DNA of 64,000 nt from the NCBI GenBank assembly GCA_019637265.1, contig JAHBVY010000002.1:186001-250000 (forward strand), written 5' to 3'. Under the pieces are notes generated by a model, which was given only the letters and a program-made list of their open reading frames with translations, was not told the DNA's origin and ran no database searches. This stretch comes from Polyangiaceae bacterium (GTDB lineage: Bacteria > Myxococcota_A > Polyangia > Polyangiales > Polyangiaceae). A program made the translations under genes and the position numbers. Below are positions 34,310-42,498 of the stretch, piece by piece (the first letter of the stretch is position 1; every line of letters begins with the position of its first letter).

Positions 34310-35488
34310 CTATGTGAGCCGCTCCACGTAGCCTTCGGGCGCCACCGCGCGATACAGGGACTCCACCAGGGGCTTCAGCTCGTGAAGTGGTAGGCGGAGC
34401 TCACCGCCGCCGCGGAGGCCGAGGCGGTAGCCGCCGCGGTCGTCGTAGAAGAAGCCGCCGTAGGTCTCCAGGTAGCCCACGCGGTAGTCGTGGAGGCCGA
34501 GCCGAAACAGGAAGCGCGCGAGCCAGTAGCGCGGCACCTCGGCCGCTGATTCACCGAGTCGCATCGACACCAGGCCGCGCCCCGCGTCCGTCACCGTCAG
34601 TGCACCATACGGAAATGGCAGTGAGCCTGCCGGTGCGTCCTCGAAGGGCGCGAAGGGGGCGACCGGAGCGGCGTCCCACACCGGGGTGGGCGGCTCCGCG
34701 GGGAGCCGCTCGTCAGCGAACCAGAGCGCGCGGCGCACGCCGCGGAGCTCGAGCTCGCCACCCGGCGGCAAGTAGACGAGGTCGCAAGGCGCGTGGCCTT
34801 CGTCAGGTAACGAGTCTATCACCACCAGGTAGCCCCCGAGCGGCGCGCTCAGGTGGCTTGGCGCGTCGAGCAGGGTGAGGCGGGTGCCGGCGACGCGCGC
34901 CACCACCCCGGGCGCTCCGCTCAGCGTCGACACCAGGTGGAGCGGCACCTGCGAATCACCGTAGCGCTTGCCCGCGTCGTCGCGATCCAACCGGAGCGGG
35001 CGATCGGGGTGCACCGCGTGCGGGTGAAACGCGCAGTACACGAGGGACACCCCCGTGCGCCGCTCGCCGGGGAACACGGGCGGGTCGAAGGGCGGCCGAA
35101 GCCGCCCCGCCCAATGCAGGTAGCCATGCGGGTGCAGCACCAGATCCCCCGCTGAGTGGTTCATGCGCCCCACGTCTTCACCGCTCCGGGTGTCGCTGAA
35201 GAAGGTGCGGAAGGGGAAGGCGTCGAGCAGCGGATCGCCGGTGGGCAGCGCCAGCGCGTACTCGTCGCTGATGTTGGCGTGCGCGAAGTAGAGCGGCTCA
35301 CTGGCGGTGGCGAGCTCGAGCTGCGCCTCCCCCGCGCGCCCGAGCGGCACCAAGTGATGCTCGAAGCGATCGGGGCGCGCCGCGAGCAGCCGCAGGTTGG
35401 TACGACGAGCGCCGCCGGGGAGCGCCGCGCGCGGCTCCTCCGGTAGCATCCAGTGGGCCGTGGTGGGGTGACGCGCTGACATCTTCAC
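34310..35488 (-). CDS. Hypothetical protein with cupin-like core, AraC operon
   Basis: About 392 residues, no signal peptide. It contains MNHSAGDLVLHPHGYLHWAGRLRPPF and PPGGELELRGVRRALWF, which look like cupin beta-barrel strands with possible metal-binding His residues, but I cannot assign a family. The GTG at 35488 overlaps the AraC-regulator stop by four bases (GTGA); ATG 35482 is an alternative. The coupling suggests it acts with that regulator. Confidence 0.65.
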   Translation of the reverse strand: MKMSARHPTTAHWMLPEEPRAALPGGARRTNLRLLAARPDRFEHHLVPLGRAGEAQLELATASEPLYFAHANISDEYALALPTGDPLLDAFPFRTFFSDTRSGEDVGRMNHSAGDLVLHPHGYLHWAGRLRPPFDPPVFPGERRTGVSLVYCAFHPHAVHPDRPLRLDRDDAGKRYGDSQVPLHLVSTLSGAPGVVARVAGTRLTLLDAPSHLSAPLGGYLVVIDSLPDEGHAPCDLVYLPPGGELELRGVRRALWFADERLPAEPPTPVWDAAPVAPFAPFEDAPAGSLPFPYGALTVTDAGRGLVSMRLGESAAEVPRYWLARFLFRLGLHDYRVGYLETYGGFFYDDRGGYRLGLRGGGELRLPLHELKPLVESLYRAVAPEGYVERLT

Positions 35489-36510
35489 TTCGCCTTACGA
35501 TAAGCCGCCGGGCTGACCCCTGACCAGCGCTTGAAGGCGCGGCTGAAGTTCGTGACGTCCGTGTAGCCCACTCGCGCTGCCACCTCCGCGATGCTGAGCG
35601 CCGGATCCGCCAAGAGCAGCTCCGCGCGAGCGGACGCCAGCTCCTCGAGCAAGGCGCTGTAGCTCAGGCCCTGCTCCGCGAGCCGACGCTTGAGGGTGCG
35701 CGGCGCCAACCCGAGCACCCGCGCCACCTCGGGGAGCTTCGCGAAGCCGCTCTCCGGCGCGCGGATCGCAGCGCGCACCCGCGCGGCCAGCGCCGACTCC
35801 CCCGCCGCGAGCCGCTGAAGCTCACGCTCGCACTGCAGCACCGCGAGGCGCATCGCGGAGGCGTCCGAGGTGACGAGCGGCAGCGCCAGCACCTCCGCCG
35901 GGAACACCAAGCGGCTCCGCCGACGACCGAAGCGCGCGACGCCGGGCAGCAGGTGCGACAGCCGCTGGTAGTAGCTCGGCTCCTCGAACGCCAGCTCGGC
36001 GGCGCCTCTGAGCTCGTGCCCCGTGAGGTCACGCCCCATCCGGGCGAGCCCTACGAACAGCGCGATGGTGATGAACTCCCTGAGCTCCCCGAGCGGCGCG
36101 CGCTCCGTGAGCGCGAGGCTCGCGGTGTCCCCCTCCGCGTGGATCGTCAGCTCGATGGCGCTCGCGCGGGTACGGATGAACTGTGAAGCCAACCCCAGCG
36201 CCTCACCCACCGTGCCCGCCGCCATCGCGGCGAACCCGAGGAAGCCGTGCCAAGAGAGGCGCATCTGAATTCCCATATGGAAACATAGCGCCGGCTCACC
36301 GCTGAGCTCGGTGGCGCGGCGCACCAGCTCGGCCAGCGTGGGCAGGTCGACCCAAGTGCTCGGGCTCTCCAGCTCACCCAAGGCGAGCCCGCGAGTGAGC
36401 TCGGCGCGCGGGGCCCCGAAGCGCGCCGCCACCTCCAAGAGTTGCCCTGCGTAGGCGCCGGGGAGGCCCTGCATTCCCTTGATGTGAGCGCGTATGGCCC
36501 CAAATGACAA
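35485..36510 (-). CDS. AraC family transcriptional regulator
   Basis: 341 residues. N-terminal arabinose-binding-type (OruR/ToxT-like) effector domain at about 20-210, C-terminal pair of AraC HTH motifs: KLPEVARVLGLAPRTLKRRLAEQGLSYSALLEELASARAELLL, then SIAEVAARVGYTDVTNFSRAFKRWSGVSPAAYR. It is divergent from the PF10118-type gene with only 65 bp between them, and cotranscribed with the cupin-like gene; control of both is likely. Confidence 0.9.
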   Translation of the reverse strand: MSFGAIRAHIKGMQGLPGAYAGQLLEVAARFGAPRAELTRGLALGELESPSTWVDLPTLAELVRRATELSGEPALCFHMGIQMRLSWHGFLGFAAMAAGTVGEALGLASQFIRTRASAIELTIHAEGDTASLALTERAPLGELREFITIALFVGLARMGRDLTGHELRGAAELAFEEPSYYQRLSHLLPGVARFGRRRSRLVFPAEVLALPLVTSDASAMRLAVLQCERELQRLAAGESALAARVRAAIRAPESGFAKLPEVARVLGLAPRTLKRRLAEQGLSYSALLEELASARAELLLADPALSIAEVAARVGYTDVTNFSRAFKRWSGVSPAAYRKAK

Positions 36511-36575
36511 GCCTTCGGCCTCGCCCGATTTGTCGAACCCAAACCCCAGGCGCCACCCTGAACGGAGGAGGCAGC

Positions 36576-37502
36576 ATGAGCCAAACCGAGACCGCCCCAG
36601 CCGAGACCACCAAGTGGCCCCCCAAGGCGCGTAACAGGAAGGCGACCCGCGCGCCCAATCCGCCCCTCTTGCGGCGCGATCTCAACCTCCAGCTCGACCC
36701 CGACGCGATCCCGCGCGTGTGGTACCGAGGCAGCCCTCAGCTCACCGCCCTCATGAACGGGCTCTCGCTGCTGTTCCCCAAGGGCGAGCAGTTCTTCGTC
36801 GCGTCCGTGCGGCGTTACCGAAATAAGCTGACGGATCCTGAGCTGCGCGCTCAGGTGGAGGGCTTCATCGCGCAAGAGGCGATGCACGGGAAGGAGCACC
36901 GCGCCTTCAACCGCCTGCTCGAAGCGCACGGGCATCGGCTCGCGCCCAAGCTCGAGCGGGAGGTCGCCGCGCTCCTCAAGCTCGCCTCACGCCGCCTACC
37001 TCATCAGGTGCAGCTCGCGGTCACCTGCGCCCTGGAGCACTTCACCGCGATCCTCGCCGAGCAGCTGCTCAGCGACGAGTCGCACCACAGCGCCGTCCAC
37101 GAGGGGATCCGCCCGCTGTGGCTGTGGCACGCGCTGGAGGAGTCCGAGCACCGCGCGGTGGCGTTCGACGTGTACGAGGCCATCGGTGGGGGCTACGTGG
37201 TGCGCGCGGCCACCATGGTGGGCACCACCCTCATCTTCTTCGCCGTCGCCACGGGGAACCAGCTGCGGCTGCTGCGCGCCTCCGGCGAGCTGTACCAAGT
37301 GAAGAGCTGGGCTCGCGCGATGAACATCATGTGGTTCTCCCCCGGCCTGTTCCGTCAGCTCATCGTCCCTTACCTCGAGTATTTCCGACCGGATTTTCAC
37401 CCAGCCAAGCGCGACACCCAGGGCCTGCTCGCGACGTGGGAGCAGCGCCTGTTCGGTGAGGGCGGGCTGCTAGCGAACGCGACGATCACGCAGGTGAGCT
37501 GA
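36576..37502 (+). CDS. Metal-dependent hydrolase-like protein (PF10118 type)
   Basis: 308 residues from ATG 36576, which has an excellent GGAGGAGG ribosome site; the open frame starts earlier, inside the AraC gene. Ferritin-like ligand motifs appear: FIAQEAMHGKEHRAFN, ALEHFTAILAE and HALEESEHRAVAFDVYE, giving paired Glu and His residues on a helical bundle. This matches the predicted metal-dependent hydrolase family PF10118, often near fatty-acid or aromatic metabolism genes. A hydrophobic stretch at about 205-235 suggests membrane association. It is divergent from the AraC regulator. Confidence 0.82.
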   Translation: MSQTETAPAETTKWPPKARNRKATRAPNPPLLRRDLNLQLDPDAIPRVWYRGSPQLTALMNGLSLLFPKGEQFFVASVRRYRNKLTDPELRAQVEGFIAQEAMHGKEHRAFNRLLEAHGHRLAPKLEREVAALLKLASRRLPHQVQLAVTCALEHFTAILAEQLLSDESHHSAVHEGIRPLWLWHALEESEHRAVAFDVYEAIGGGYVVRAATMVGTTLIFFAVATGNQLRLLRASGELYQVKSWARAMNIMWFSPGLFRQLIVPYLEYFRPDFHPAKRDTQGLLATWEQRLFGEGGLLANATITQVS

Positions 37503-37517
37503 GTCAGCTTCGCTGAC
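37503..37517. repeat. GTCAG-N5-CTGAC palindrome directly after a stop codon
   Basis: GTCAG CTTCG CTGAC (arms extend to GTCAGC/GCTGAC) starts on the base after the TGA at 37500-37502. Confidence 0.88.
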
Positions 37518-37766
37518 GTACGTGAGCCGCCCAGCGACTGCGTTGGACCGGAGGGCCGTGAAGCGGGACCAACCCCCCCCCAAAAACCCTCACGATCGGG
37601 GGGTTTGCCTGCACCACGCCGAGCGGCGACGCCCTAGGCTGTGAGTTGGTCATATCAACGACCTAGATTCATCAGTCTCCCTGATATGTCAGGACCCTGA
37701 CCAGACCCCGGCTCGAAACGCCGCGGGCACTGGCTTCTGCCTCCGCCACGCGGAGGCGCCGTCGGG
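37518..37766. repeat. Repeat-rich spacer between convergent genes
   Basis: No gene. It holds a C-run/AAAAACC followed by GGGGGGTTT hairpin (37571-37606), the 17-bp word shared with 26245 (37599-37615), and two further palindromes: ATCAG TCTCC CTGAT (37671-37685) and GTCAG GACC CTGAC (37688-37701). Confidence 0.75.
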
Positions 37767-38525
37767 TCAGCGCAAGTACGCGCCGACCGACACGAGCAGC
37801 ACCGCGGCGAACACCACCCAGCGGATGGCGCGATCGGGGATGCGCGTCGCCACCCGCACGCCGAGGATCGAGCCGAGCACGCTGGCCACCGCCAGGATCA
37901 CCGCGGGCACCCACACGATCTGATCGGCCAACGCGAACACCACCACCGCGACCGCCCCGAAGATCCCGGTGCAGACCAGCTTGAGCGCGTTGGCGCGCAC
38001 CAGATCGTAACGCAGCACGCCGCCCAGCACGCTGAGGAGCAAGAACCCAACCCCCGCTTGGATGAACCCTCCGTAGAGCCCGGTCAGGAACAACCCGGTG
38101 AAGCCCGCGAGGCTGGTGGCCGAGCGCGGCTGCCCACCACGCGGCGCGCTGAGCGCTTGGGGTCGCAGGGCGAGCAGCGCGGCCACCACCACCATGGTCA
38201 CGAGCAGCACCGGCTTCAGCCACACCTCCGGGAGCCAGGCCGCGCCGAGCGAACCGAGCAGGGCGCCGCTCAAAGTAGGGAGCAGCACCGGGAGCAGCGC
38301 TCGTTCGTCTAACTGACCGCTCTTCCGGTACGCGAGCACCCCGGAGATCGACTGCGTCAAAACCGACACCCGGTTGGTGCCGTTGGCGAGCCCCGCGGGC
38401 ATCCCCAGCAGCATCAGCGCCGGCAGCGTGAACATCGAGCCGCCCCCCGCCATCACGTTGATGGCCCCCGCGGCGATCCCCGACACCACCAGGGCCGCCA
38501 CCGAGAGGGGAGTCAGCGTGTACAC
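37767..38525 (-). CDS. TauE/SafE family sulfite exporter-like membrane protein
   Basis: 252 residues, eight predicted membrane helices in two halves. Family signature segments: AGAINVMAGGGSMFTLPALMLLGMP and NGTNRVSVL in the first half, GFTGLFLTGLYGGFIQAGVGFLLL in the second. The family moves organosulfur or sulfite anions; the substrate is not predictable. Monocistronic, convergent with the PF10118 gene. Confidence 0.88.
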   Translation of the reverse strand: MYTLTPLSVAALVVSGIAAGAINVMAGGGSMFTLPALMLLGMPAGLANGTNRVSVLTQSISGVLAYRKSGQLDERALLPVLLPTLSGALLGSLGAAWLPEVWLKPVLLVTMVVVAALLALRPQALSAPRGGQPRSATSLAGFTGLFLTGLYGGFIQAGVGFLLLSVLGGVLRYDLVRANALKLVCTGIFGAVAVVVFALADQIVWVPAVILAVASVLGSILGVRVATRIPDRAIRWVVFAAVLLVSVGAYLR

Positions 38526-38576
38526 GCGAGCTGTCTACGCACCCCCGCGCCCCCAAGCAAAGACTATAGTCCGCCC

Positions 38577-40805
38577 GTGGCCTCGCCCAGCGATCCTCCC
38601 CCACCCGAAAGCGCGGAGTCATTGCCCGCCGCAGATCCCACGGAAGCCCCCACCGCGGAGCCCGCTGCGACGCTCGGCGATGCAGCTGAGCCCGCGAAGG
38701 CGACGGAGCACACGGCATCAACTGACGCCGCTCAGCAAACGGCGAAGCCCGTGGCGACGCTCGGTGAGCCGGCTGAGCCCGCTGAGCCCACGAAGGTAAC
38801 GGAGCCCGCGGCATCAACTGACGCCGATCAGCACACGGCGAAGCCCGCAGCGCCAACCCCCGGCGTGCTGCGGCGCCTCGGGCGCCACCTCTCGAGTCTG
38901 TACCTCGAGGCCGATCCGCGCGGCCTCGCGCTGTTCCGAGTGCTGCTCGGCGCCTTGCTCTGCTTCGATGTCCTGCGCCGGTTCCCCAACGTGTTCGCGT
39001 TCTACGCCAACACCGGCTGGCTCCCGAACCACGCGGCGCTGTTTCGCCCCGCGAGCGGTCACCTGTTCTCCGTCTATCACCTCGCGAGCACGCCGGGTGA
39101 GGTCCAGCTCCTGCTCCTGCTCCACCTCGCGTGCGCCGTCTCACTGATGGTCGGCTGGCACACGCGACTGATGCAGGTGCTGTGCCTGGTGCTCACCACC
39201 AGCCTCAACTCGCGCAACGTGGCGCTCGAGAGCGGCGGCTGGGTGATGGTGAACCTGATCGCGGTGTGGTCAGTTTTCCTACCTCTCGGACGACGCTTCA
39301 GCGTGGACGCCGTGCTCACGGCGCTGCGCGCGCGGGAGCCGAGCCGGCAGCTCACCCCCGAACAGGCTCAGGCACGTTGGCCGATTGGCGTGTTGCCACC
39401 GCGCAGTCGCCTGCCCGTACGCTCACTGGCGGTGCTCGCCATCCTGCTCCAGTGGGCGCTCGTTTATTACTTCAACGCCGTCCACAAGGTGGGGCCGAGT
39501 TGGCAAAACGGCGACGCCATTTACTACTTCATCCATCAGGATCGCCTCACCCACGGCCTCGGGACATGGCTTCGGGAGCTGCTCCCGCTGTCCGCGACGC
39601 GCGCCATGACGCACAGCGCGCTGGCGATCGAGTTCGCCATCCCCGCGCTGCTGCTGCTCCCGTTCGCCGCCCGCTTCACGCGGCCGCTCGCCTGGGCGCT
39701 GGGGATCGCGCTGCACCTCGGCATCGCCGCCTTCGCGGCGCTCGGGCCCTTCGTGTGGGTGATGATGGTACCCTACCCCCTCTTCATCGTCGCGCGCTCG
39801 TGGGACCGCTTGGCTGCGTTCGTCGCCGCGCGGCGCCCGCGCGTGGAGGTGCGCGTCGCAGATTCTCCCGGCGGCGCGAGCCTCGGGCGGCTCGTCCTGG
39901 CGCTGAATGGTCTGGAGCGCTGTCAGGTGACGTCGAGCGCCGAGGAGCGCTCGGTTTCCGCAAGGATTCATGACGCTAGCGGATCGTCAGCCTGGCTAAC
40001 CGGTGGTCGCGCGCTCTACTTGATCAGCGGGGGTTGGACGGCACCGCGCTTTTTGTGGCTCGTGCTCTGCCTGCCCGGTGTGCGGAGCGCGGTGGGCCTG
40101 CTGCTTCAGCGCTTGGCAGACGGCGGTCCATTGGAACGCACCGCGCCACGCCCACTGCCGCGAGCCGGGCTCGTGCGCCGCGCGCTCGGCTGGGCGGCGC
40201 AGGGGGTGATCGCCTTGCTGATGGTGGCGGCGGCGTCGCAGGTGCTGGCGGAGAACCGCGCCATCCCCAAGCGGCTGAAGCCGGCGCAGCGCCCGCAGTG
40301 GCTGATGGCGATCATCGAGTACCCACGGCTGTTCCAGGGGTGGTCGATGTTCGCGCCGGACCCACCGCGGGAAGACGGCCGCGTGATCATCGATGGGCGC
40401 ACGGCGGATGGGCGCAAGCTCGATCCATTCACCGGCGAGGCGCCCGTGTTCCAAGCCCATCGCCCCGCCCACGTGCCGAACGACAGCGACTGGAGCGCCT
40501 TCCACATGCGCATCCCCGAGGCGCGCTACGCGAACAACTACCCTTATTTCCGTCAGCTCCTACTGCACTATCACGAGCACACCGGTCGCCCTGAAGATCG
40601 CCTGGTGGCGTTCGAGGTTTGGTACGGGAGCCGGCACATCCCACCCCCGGGGGAGGCGTGGCCGCCACCACGCTACCGCCTGCTGTTCCGCCATGGACAG
40701 GTGAACGACCCAGGCGTGCCCCGCGAGCACGTCGGGCGCGGCGACACCTCGAACCGAGTCCCCAATCGCCCGCCCAGACTGCCCACCAATCGTCACCCAG
40801 AATGA
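38577..40805 (+). CDS. HTTM domain membrane protein
   Basis: 742 residues from GTG 38577. An N-terminal 95-residue hydrophilic tail has repeated EPAEPTK-like segments. Membrane helices follow from LYLEADPRGLALFRVLLGALLCFD, the start of the HTTM (horizontally transferred transmembrane) domain, with FYANTGWLPN and QWALVYYFNAVHKVGPSW motifs. A small alpha/beta region near 425-520 resembles a degenerate DUF393 (DCC) domain without its cysteines. The C-terminal part has YPRLFQGWSMFAPDPPREDGRVIIDG, typical of this family. It is related to the truncated fragment at 1-308. Confidence 0.82.
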   Translation: MASPSDPPPPESAESLPAADPTEAPTAEPAATLGDAAEPAKATEHTASTDAAQQTAKPVATLGEPAEPAEPTKVTEPAASTDADQHTAKPAAPTPGVLRRLGRHLSSLYLEADPRGLALFRVLLGALLCFDVLRRFPNVFAFYANTGWLPNHAALFRPASGHLFSVYHLASTPGEVQLLLLLHLACAVSLMVGWHTRLMQVLCLVLTTSLNSRNVALESGGWVMVNLIAVWSVFLPLGRRFSVDAVLTALRAREPSRQLTPEQAQARWPIGVLPPRSRLPVRSLAVLAILLQWALVYYFNAVHKVGPSWQNGDAIYYFIHQDRLTHGLGTWLRELLPLSATRAMTHSALAIEFAIPALLLLPFAARFTRPLAWALGIALHLGIAAFAALGPFVWVMMVPYPLFIVARSWDRLAAFVAARRPRVEVRVADSPGGASLGRLVLALNGLERCQVTSSAEERSVSARIHDASGSSAWLTGGRALYLISGGWTAPRFLWLVLCLPGVRSAVGLLLQRLADGGPLERTAPRPLPRAGLVRRALGWAAQGVIALLMVAAASQVLAENRAIPKRLKPAQRPQWLMAIIEYPRLFQGWSMFAPDPPREDGRVIIDGRTADGRKLDPFTGEAPVFQAHRPAHVPNDSDWSAFHMRIPEARYANNYPYFRQLLLHYHEHTGRPEDRLVAFEVWYGSRHIPPPGEAWPPPRYRLLFRHGQVNDPGVPREHVGRGDTSNRVPNRPPRLPTNRHPE

Positions 40806-40809
40806 CGAA

Positions 40810-42093
40810 TCAAACTGGCCAGCGCGCCCTGAGCCACGGCAAGAGCACCTCATCCGCGACGCGACGTCGCGGGTTAGGCAGGCGCTGGCCCTCCTCACCG
40901 AGCGGGTTCAGGTAGTGATCGGCGTGGGGCAGCTCACTCTGGGAGCGGTCTTCGCTCTTCACGGCGGCGAACAGCTCCGCCGACTCACTCGGGTAGATCT
41001 CCACGTCAGCCGGCGGCTGACACAGGTGCACTGGACAAGAGAGGCGCGGCAGGTTCTGCGTCAGATCGGCGCGTGAGCTGAGGCCGCTCCAGGTGGAGAG
41101 CCAACCGCGCGCGCTCATCACCCGCGCCAAGCCCTCACCGTAGTTCCCGAGCACCGGATCACGGCCAAAGCTGAAGATGCTGCCGAGCGGCCTGGGGCTC
41201 GGATCCAGCGTGGGGTCCAAGTAACGAGGATCCGCGAGGGTGCGATAAATGAGCTGATAACGCCGCGTGAGGGACTGCCGCGCCGCGTGGGCGCGCGCCG
41301 CGGGCTCGAGCCTCAGGAGCGCCTCCGGGTCCTTCATCAGCTTGCGCGCTGCGCGCGCCGCCTCCGTCCACTCGCGCGCCCGCGCGTCGAGCCGCTCACA
41401 GCGCGCACGTTGCCCCGCGCGGAACGCCGCGAGGAAATCCGGCGAGTAGCGCGAGGGGCCCTGCGCCATCGGACGATAGCCGTTCTTCGGATCGTACATA
41501 TCGAGGCTACAGTCCACGCTGAGCGGGTCGTCCTCATCCACGATGGAAGGGTCCAGCCGCTCGAGTAAGAACACCCCTTCACCGCGATGCGCCGCGAGCA
41601 TGAAGAGGCCATCTGCCGCCGGCAGCTCGCAGTCGCCGAGCGGCGCTCGATCCCCGCTGGGCGACTCACGATACCGCTCCGCGGGCGGGAGCTCTGCCTG
41701 AGCCTGGTAATAGGCGAACAGCGACGCGCCCCCGGAGTTGCCGAGCAAAATCACCTTGGAGTAGCCGCGCTCCTTGAGCCAGCTCACGCTGCCCGCCACG
41801 TCGAGGAGCAGGCGCTCATGGAGCGCGTCAGCGTCATTGTTCAGGTAGCGCGTGGTGGCGCCGAAACACGCGTAACCACCGAGCGCCAAGAGCGGCGCCA
41901 AGTAATGGCGACTGAAGTCGCCGCGCGGGTGCATGAGCAGCACCGCCACGCTGGGCTCACCTCGCGGCGGCGTGTACAGCACCCCGCCGATGGGGAAACC
42001 ATCGCTCGCGTGGTGATAGACAATTTCCCTTCCCACCTGAGGATCCAGCTCAGCGAACTGAAACGGCAGGCGCACCGGAGCGGCTCGGTTCAT
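40810..42093 (-). CDS. Alpha/beta hydrolase of unknown substrate
   Basis: 427 residues, cytoplasmic. Hydrolase features: strand VAVLLMHPRGDF before the nucleophile, elbow GNSGGASLFAYY with Ser in GNSGG, and a late His in SELPHADHYLNP. A long cap region (about 165-330) separates them. The family recalls uncharacterised peptidase S9/S15-like alpha/beta hydrolases. Its 3' end is 4 bp from the convergent HTTM gene. Confidence 0.75.
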   Translation of the reverse strand: MNRAAPVRLPFQFAELDPQVGREIVYHHASDGFPIGGVLYTPPRGEPSVAVLLMHPRGDFSRHYLAPLLALGGYACFGATTRYLNNDADALHERLLLDVAGSVSWLKERGYSKVILLGNSGGASLFAYYQAQAELPPAERYRESPSGDRAPLGDCELPAADGLFMLAAHRGEGVFLLERLDPSIVDEDDPLSVDCSLDMYDPKNGYRPMAQGPSRYSPDFLAAFRAGQRARCERLDARAREWTEAARAARKLMKDPEALLRLEPAARAHAARQSLTRRYQLIYRTLADPRYLDPTLDPSPRPLGSIFSFGRDPVLGNYGEGLARVMSARGWLSTWSGLSSRADLTQNLPRLSCPVHLCQPPADVEIYPSESAELFAAVKSEDRSQSELPHADHYLNPLGEEGQRLPNPRRRVADEVLLPWLRARWPV

Positions 42094-42498
42094 CCGCCGA
42101 GTGTCACCGGAGGCGCCACGATAAGCCAGCGCGGCGTGACCCGCGCTCGCAGATTTTGCGCTGCCTGAGCCTCATGCCCCAGCGCGCTCACGCGGCGCAG
42201 CGTCGCACCCTGGCCTCTGAAGTCTGCAACATAGTTCAGTCTCCAGGAGGCGTGGCCCGTCCCTTGACGCTCCAATGCAGAGAACGAGCCGGCGTATTGA
42301 GTACGACCCATCCAATGCTGGCAACCCGCATCCAATAGCGCGCATGAATTGCGCCACTCACCACTCGCGGCGCAACAACCGACAATCGAAATGTGAGCGC
42401 TCGCGCCCTAGACAACGCGCGCGCCGCCCCGCACACTCCGAGACGTGCTTGATCGCTCAGCTTCGCTTACTGTCACATCGAAGCCCAGGAGAAGGCCC
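42094..42498. other. Spacer before the protease module
   Basis: No supported gene. Composition is less GC-rich than the chromosome around it. The last about 50 bp (from CTTGATC at 42448 to the AGGAGAAGG ribosome site) are homologous to the leader of the truncated second copy at 47765-47818. Confidence 0.5.

Noticed and set aside
37672-39144. 490-codon minus-strand frame across tauE and the HTTM start
   Set aside because: Overlaps two supported genes in another frame and has low-complexity composition.
40998-41025. Palindrome GTCAGC CGGCG GCTGAC inside the alpha/beta hydrolase gene
   Set aside because: Core spacing is seven rather than five, so it was not counted as an exact member of the GTCAG family.
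42094-42480. Short frames on both strands before the protease gene (for example 42090-42335 minus)
   Set aside because: No start signals or domain resemblance; kept as spacer with unusual composition only.
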